Assembly: GCA_964556425.1 (NCBI GenBank)
Contig: CAZKWC010000063.1
Coordinates: 1 to 16,976 of the forward strand
DNA from: JALQUL01 sp964556425
GTDB lineage: Bacteria; Pseudomonadota; Gammaproteobacteria; Burkholderiales; Burkholderiaceae_C
Direction: 5' to 3'
DNA length: 16,976 bases
This document shows positions 14,228-16,976 of this stretch, piece after piece. Both the position numbers and the translations under genes were made by a program. Every line of letters starts with the position of its first letter. Position 1 is the stretch's first letter. The notes beneath the pieces were generated by a model, which made no database searches, was not told the origin of the DNA, and saw only the letters and a program-made list of their open reading frames with translations.

Positions 14228-15313
14228 TTAGTGCGGCTGACTTATTGGAAAACTCACCAAGTGATCAGCCTGCACTTCAAAACCAATTGCCTCACCAATT
14301 TGATGTTGATGATGACTAGGCACCAAAGAGTAAACCTGTTCACCATTGGCAAGCTCTAGGGTGTATAAAAATTCCGCTCCTCTAAACGAGCGGTTTTTAA
14401 TTTTAGCTTTGACGCTAGATGAATCGACATGCACCAAGTCATCTGCGCGAATAAACAATTCACAATCGCCTGAACTAATGGCTTGGCTTTTGTGGTCTTT
14501 AGCTTCTGGTTCTACATCTTGAACCAATTGGCCCAAAGCAGTGTCATAAATAATTTGTCGATCTTGTTGCCAAGCTTTGGCTTTTATAAACACACCATCA
14601 CCCATAAATTGAGCTACAAAACGAGTTTTAGGTTGGTGGTAAATTGTATAGGCATCATCCCATTGTTGTAATTCACCTTGGTTCATAATACCAATTTTGT
14701 CGGCAATTGCAAAAGCCTCTTGTTGATCATGGCTGACAAACAAAGCGGTGGTGCCACTGGTTTTTAAAATTTGCCTTAATTCTTGGGCTAAGCGTTCTTT
14801 TAAGTCGGCATCTAAATTAGAGAAAGGTTCATCTAATAAAAGTAGGCTAGGCCCTGGTGCTAAAGACCTTGCAAGCGCCACGCGTTGTTGTTGTCCGCCA
14901 GATAATTCGTGCGGCATTTTGTGATAAAAATCAGCAAGCCCTACCAACTCTAAAACTTCTTGAACCCGTTCATGCTGAGCAGTAGATGTTAATTTTTTTA
15001 AGCCAAAACTAATATTTTTTGCCACCGACAAATGGGGAAACAAAGCATAGTCTTGAAACACCATGCCCACTTTTCTAAGGCTTGGGTCTAAGTGAATAGC
15101 AGGGCTAGAAATGATTTGACCAGCCAATTCAATTTGGCCATTTTGAATTTTTTGTAAACCCGCAATTGCTCTTAAAAGAGTGGTTTTACCGCATCCAGAG
15201 GGGCCTAATAAAACCCCAATTTCGCCAGTGTTTAAAGACAATGAGCAGTCAACAACAGCGGGTTTGGCTGAGGTTGCATATTCAATAGTGGTGTTTTGCA
15301 GTTGTAAAAACAT
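14228..15313 (-). CDS. fbpC: Ferric-iron ABC transporter ATP-binding protein
   Basis: A 361-residue cytosolic ATPase that powers Fe(III) import through FbpB. Walker A GPSGCGKTT is at 37-45 and the Q-loop FQDYALF at 86-92. The signature LSGGQQQR is at 137-144, Walker B LLLLDEP at 157-163, D-loop SNLD at 165-168 and the switch His H195. The C-terminal third (about 240-361) is a TOBE-like regulatory domain of the kind found in FbpC and other CUT1/iron ATPases. Iron rather than sugar or polyamine specificity is inferred from FbpC-like sequence, the divergent FbpB-like permease and the Fur box 15 bases upstream. Divergent orientation is unusual, since fbpABC is normally one operon. The ATG at 15313 gives the expected MFLQLQN start. 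Confidence 0.92.
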   Translation of the reverse strand: MFLQLQNTTIEYATSAKPAVVDCSLSLNTGEIGVLLGPSGCGKTTLLRAIAGLQKIQNGQIELAGQIISSPAIHLDPSLRKVGMVFQDYALFPHLSVAKNISFGLKKLTSTAQHERVQEVLELVGLADFYHKMPHELSGGQQQRVALARSLAPGPSLLLLDEPFSNLDADLKERLAQELRQILKTSGTTALFVSHDQQEAFAIADKIGIMNQGELQQWDDAYTIYHQPKTRFVAQFMGDGVFIKAKAWQQDRQIIYDTALGQLVQDVEPEAKDHKSQAISSGDCELFIRADDLVHVDSSSVKAKIKNRSFRGAEFLYTLELANGEQVYSLVPSHHQHQIGEAIGFEVQADHLVSFPISQPH

Positions 15314-15327
15314 TATTCAACCTTAAA

Positions 15328-15342
15328 TGAAAATCATTCTCA
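15328..15342. promoter_or_regulatory. Fur box between fbpC and fbpB
   Basis: TGAAAATCATTCTCA, or TGAGAATGATTTTCA on the other strand, matches the 7-1-7 Fur consensus TGATAATNATTATCA at 12 of 14 positions. It lies 15 bases before the fbpC start and 72 bases before the fbpB start. The iron-bound repressor would block both divergent promoters in iron-replete cells. Confidence 0.88.
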
Positions 15343-15372
15343 TTCATAGTTTACACTTGAAACCTCGATAAT
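15343..15372 (+). promoter_or_regulatory. Candidate fbpB promoter
   Basis: TTCATA (15343-15348) and GATAAT (15367-15372) are spaced by 18 bases, with 4 of 6 and 5 of 6 consensus matches. The -35 element abuts the Fur box, so Fur binding would occlude it. TTTACA at 15350 is an alternative -35, but has no good -10 at proper spacing. Confidence 0.4.
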
Positions 15373-15414
15373 TAATAAAGCGATGCTGATAAAAAAAGTA
15401 TCGAAATCTACAAA

Positions 15415-16976
15415 ATGCAACTAAAGAAACGCCTGCCTTTTGTTTTGGCTTGTGTCGTAATAGTTTTGAGTTTGCCAGTGTTGTCCATCCTTTCTTCTTG
15501 GTTATGGTTGGATGCGAGTTCTTGGCAAATCTTAAAAGAAATGGCAGAGCATTTATTACCCGAGTACACCCTTAATACTTTTTATTTGGCTTTTGGGGTG
15601 TTGGTAGGTAGCACCACCATAGGAGTAGCCACGGCACTTTGTGTGAGTATTTTTGAATTGAAAGCCAGAAAATTTTGGGAGTGGGCACTGTTATTACCAA
15701 TGGCTATGCCTGCTTATGTATTAGCTTACGCCTACACTGACTTTTTTCAATTTAGTGGTGCTTTTCAAAACTTTTTAAGACAAAGTTTTGCACTAGAGGG
15801 CAGGCTCATTCCAGAAATTAGAAGTTTGCCAGGTGCAATTGTGGTGCTGAGTTTGTGCCTATACCCCTATATTTATTTATTAACCCGTAGTGCTTTATTG
15901 CAAAGGTCGCATCATTTATTAGATGCTGCAAAGTTGTTGGGTTTGTCCGTTAGCGGGCAAATTGTAAAAGTGATTTTGCCATTGGCTAGGCCCTCTATTG
16001 CAGTCGGTATAACCTTGGTGTTAATGGAAACTTTTGCCGATTATGGCGTGACGAGTTATTTTGGTGTGCAAACTTTTTCAACAGGAATTTATAAAGCGTG
16101 GTTGGTAATGGATGCCAAATTAGCGGCAGCGCAGTTGGCTAGTTTTTTATTGTTATTTATTTTGGTGCTGGTAGTATTTGAAAAACAAGCCCAACAAAAA
16201 CTAAGGTTTGTAGGTAAAGGACAGCGCTTGGGTACACAGGCGCCCCGCATTCAGTTGGCTTTAAAAGGGCAAATAATAGCCAGCCTTATTTGCGCCCTGC
16301 CCTTGTTATTGGCATTTGTTTTACCAGTGGCTATTTTGGTGTCCTCTATTTATTTCACAACATTAGAGTTGGTGTGGAGTAGTTTTATTCATTGGACTAT
16401 TAACAGCATTCAATTGGCAGCAACGGGAGCAGTGTTAATTGTGACTTGGGTTTTGGTATTGGCCTATTTACAAAGAGTTCAACCCTCTAAGACATTAAAT
16501 GTCGCTATTCAAATTTTAAATTTAGGTTATGCAGTGCCGGGCGCTGTTTTAGTAGTGGGTTTGTTAATGCCTATTATGACTTGGCAAAGCTATCATCCTG
16601 ATTTCAAGTTGGGTTATTGGATTACGGGAACTAGTCTTGGAATTTTATGGATTTATTTCATTCGATTTTCGTCTGTGGCACTACAAAGTGTACAAGGCGC
16701 TTACCAAGGAGTGCCTGTTAGTTTAGATGAGTCGGCACAATTATTAGGCGTAAAGGGTTGGGCTATTTTTAAAAAAATACACTGGCCTTTGTTAAGACCC
16801 TCGGTGATGGCGGCTAGTTTGTTGGTGTTTGTAGATGTTATGAAAGAGTTACCCGCCACCCTTGTGTTGCGCCCCTTTAACTCGGATACCCTAGCAGTAG
16901 CCGCCTACCAACTAGCCCGAGACGAACGCCTAGCAGAAGCCGCAGTACCCTCTTTGGTTTTAGTTTTAGTGGGTCT
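15415..16976 (+). CDS. fbpB: Ferric-iron ABC transporter permease, 3' end cut by window edge
   Basis: An inner-membrane permease, open from ATG at 15415 to the right edge (520 codons visible). It is a fused two-domain binding-protein-dependent permease of the FbpB/SfuB type, with many hydrophobic segments in two halves. Each half has the cytoplasmic EAA loop that docks the ATPase: DAAKLLGLSVSGQIVKVILP near residue 169 and DESAQLLGVKGWAIFKKIHW near 437. The phrases ADYGVTSYFGVQTFSTGIYK and MKELPATLVLRPFN are characteristic of ferric permeases. The family is about 500-560 residues, so little is missing. It pairs with the divergent fbpC under the shared Fur box. The periplasmic binding protein is not in view. 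No Shine-Dalgarno is seen. Confidence 0.92.
   Translation, partial: MQLKKRLPFVLACVVIVLSLPVLSILSSWLWLDASSWQILKEMAEHLLPEYTLNTFYLAFGVLVGSTTIGVATALCVSIFELKARKFWEWALLLPMAMPAYVLAYAYTDFFQFSGAFQNFLRQSFALEGRLIPEIRSLPGAIVVLSLCLYPYIYLLTRSALLQRSHHLLDAAKLLGLSVSGQIVKVILPLARPSIAVGITLVLMETFADYGVTSYFGVQTFSTGIYKAWLVMDAKLAAAQLASFLLLFILVLVVFEKQAQQKLRFVGKGQRLGTQAPRIQLALKGQIIASLICALPLLLAFVLPVAILVSSIYFTTLELVWSSFIHWTINSIQLAATGAVLIVTWVLVLAYLQRVQPSKTLNVAIQILNLGYAVPGAVLVVGLLMPIMTWQSYHPDFKLGYWITGTSLGILWIYFIRFSSVALQSVQGAYQGVPVSLDESAQLLGVKGWAIFKKIHWPLLRPSVMAASLLVFVDVMKELPATLVLRPFNSDTLAVAAYQLARDERLAEAAVPSLVLVLVG

Noticed and set aside
1..16976. CRISPR array, tRNA, rRNA, prophage or intact insertion sequence
   Set aside because: No regular direct repeats, no cloverleaf-like or rRNA stretches, and no transposase, integrase or phage structural genes were seen on either strand.

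Overview
The window looks like chromosomal DNA of a low-GC betaproteobacterium, most likely a member of Burkholderiales. This is inferred from protein character, not from a marker gene. The topoisomerase III has the C-terminal zinc-ribbon and repeat layout familiar from that order. The response regulator/kinase pair is of the TctD/TctE type. A biotin ligase is followed by a SPOR-like protein, and a small bacterial SET-domain protein is present. The DNA is AT-rich and several starts have weak or no Shine-Dalgarno sequences. I see no rRNA, tRNA, CRISPR array, phage gene or intact insertion sequence.

Layout. (1) 1-2546, minus: topB, running off the left edge. (2) 2665-5089, plus: a SET-domain methyltransferase, birA and a SPOR-like membrane protein, closely spaced and probably co-transcribed. 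The usual Burkholderiales neighbour coaX, as I recall the order, is not between birA and the SPOR gene. (3) 5113-7290, minus: a TctE-like sensor kinase (GTG start) and its OmpR-family regulator, with a 12-bp palindrome upstream. (4) 7422-9112, minus: an MFS transporter and a 93-residue membrane protein, separated by a good intrinsic terminator. (5) 9113-9500: a 388-bp stretch without a confident gene. It has two inverted repeats and a possible relic reading frame. (6) 9501-14207, plus: a DUF3999 envelope protein, a nicotinamidase-like cysteine hydrolase, a fused NadM adenylyltransferase-Nudix protein and a YdgJ-type oxidoreductase. The last two overlap by ATGA. (7) 14228-16976: fbpC (minus) and fbpB (plus, running off the right edge), the ATPase and permease of a ferric-iron ABC importer, transcribed divergently around a near-consensus Fur box.

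How the genes work together. The iron import pair is a clear Fur-controlled unit. The nicotinamidase-like, NadM-Nudix and YdgJ genes form a plausible pyridine-nucleotide cluster: nicotinamide deamidation, NAD synthesis or NAD-product clean-up, and a nucleotide-dependent dehydrogenase. This is the most interesting grouping, but its joint function is inferred. Most of the window is housekeeping, and I do not see decisive evidence of a wholly new system. The best leads are the nucleotide-metabolism cluster with its altered NadM signature, the DUF3999 protein without its usual partner, and the bacterial SET enzyme.
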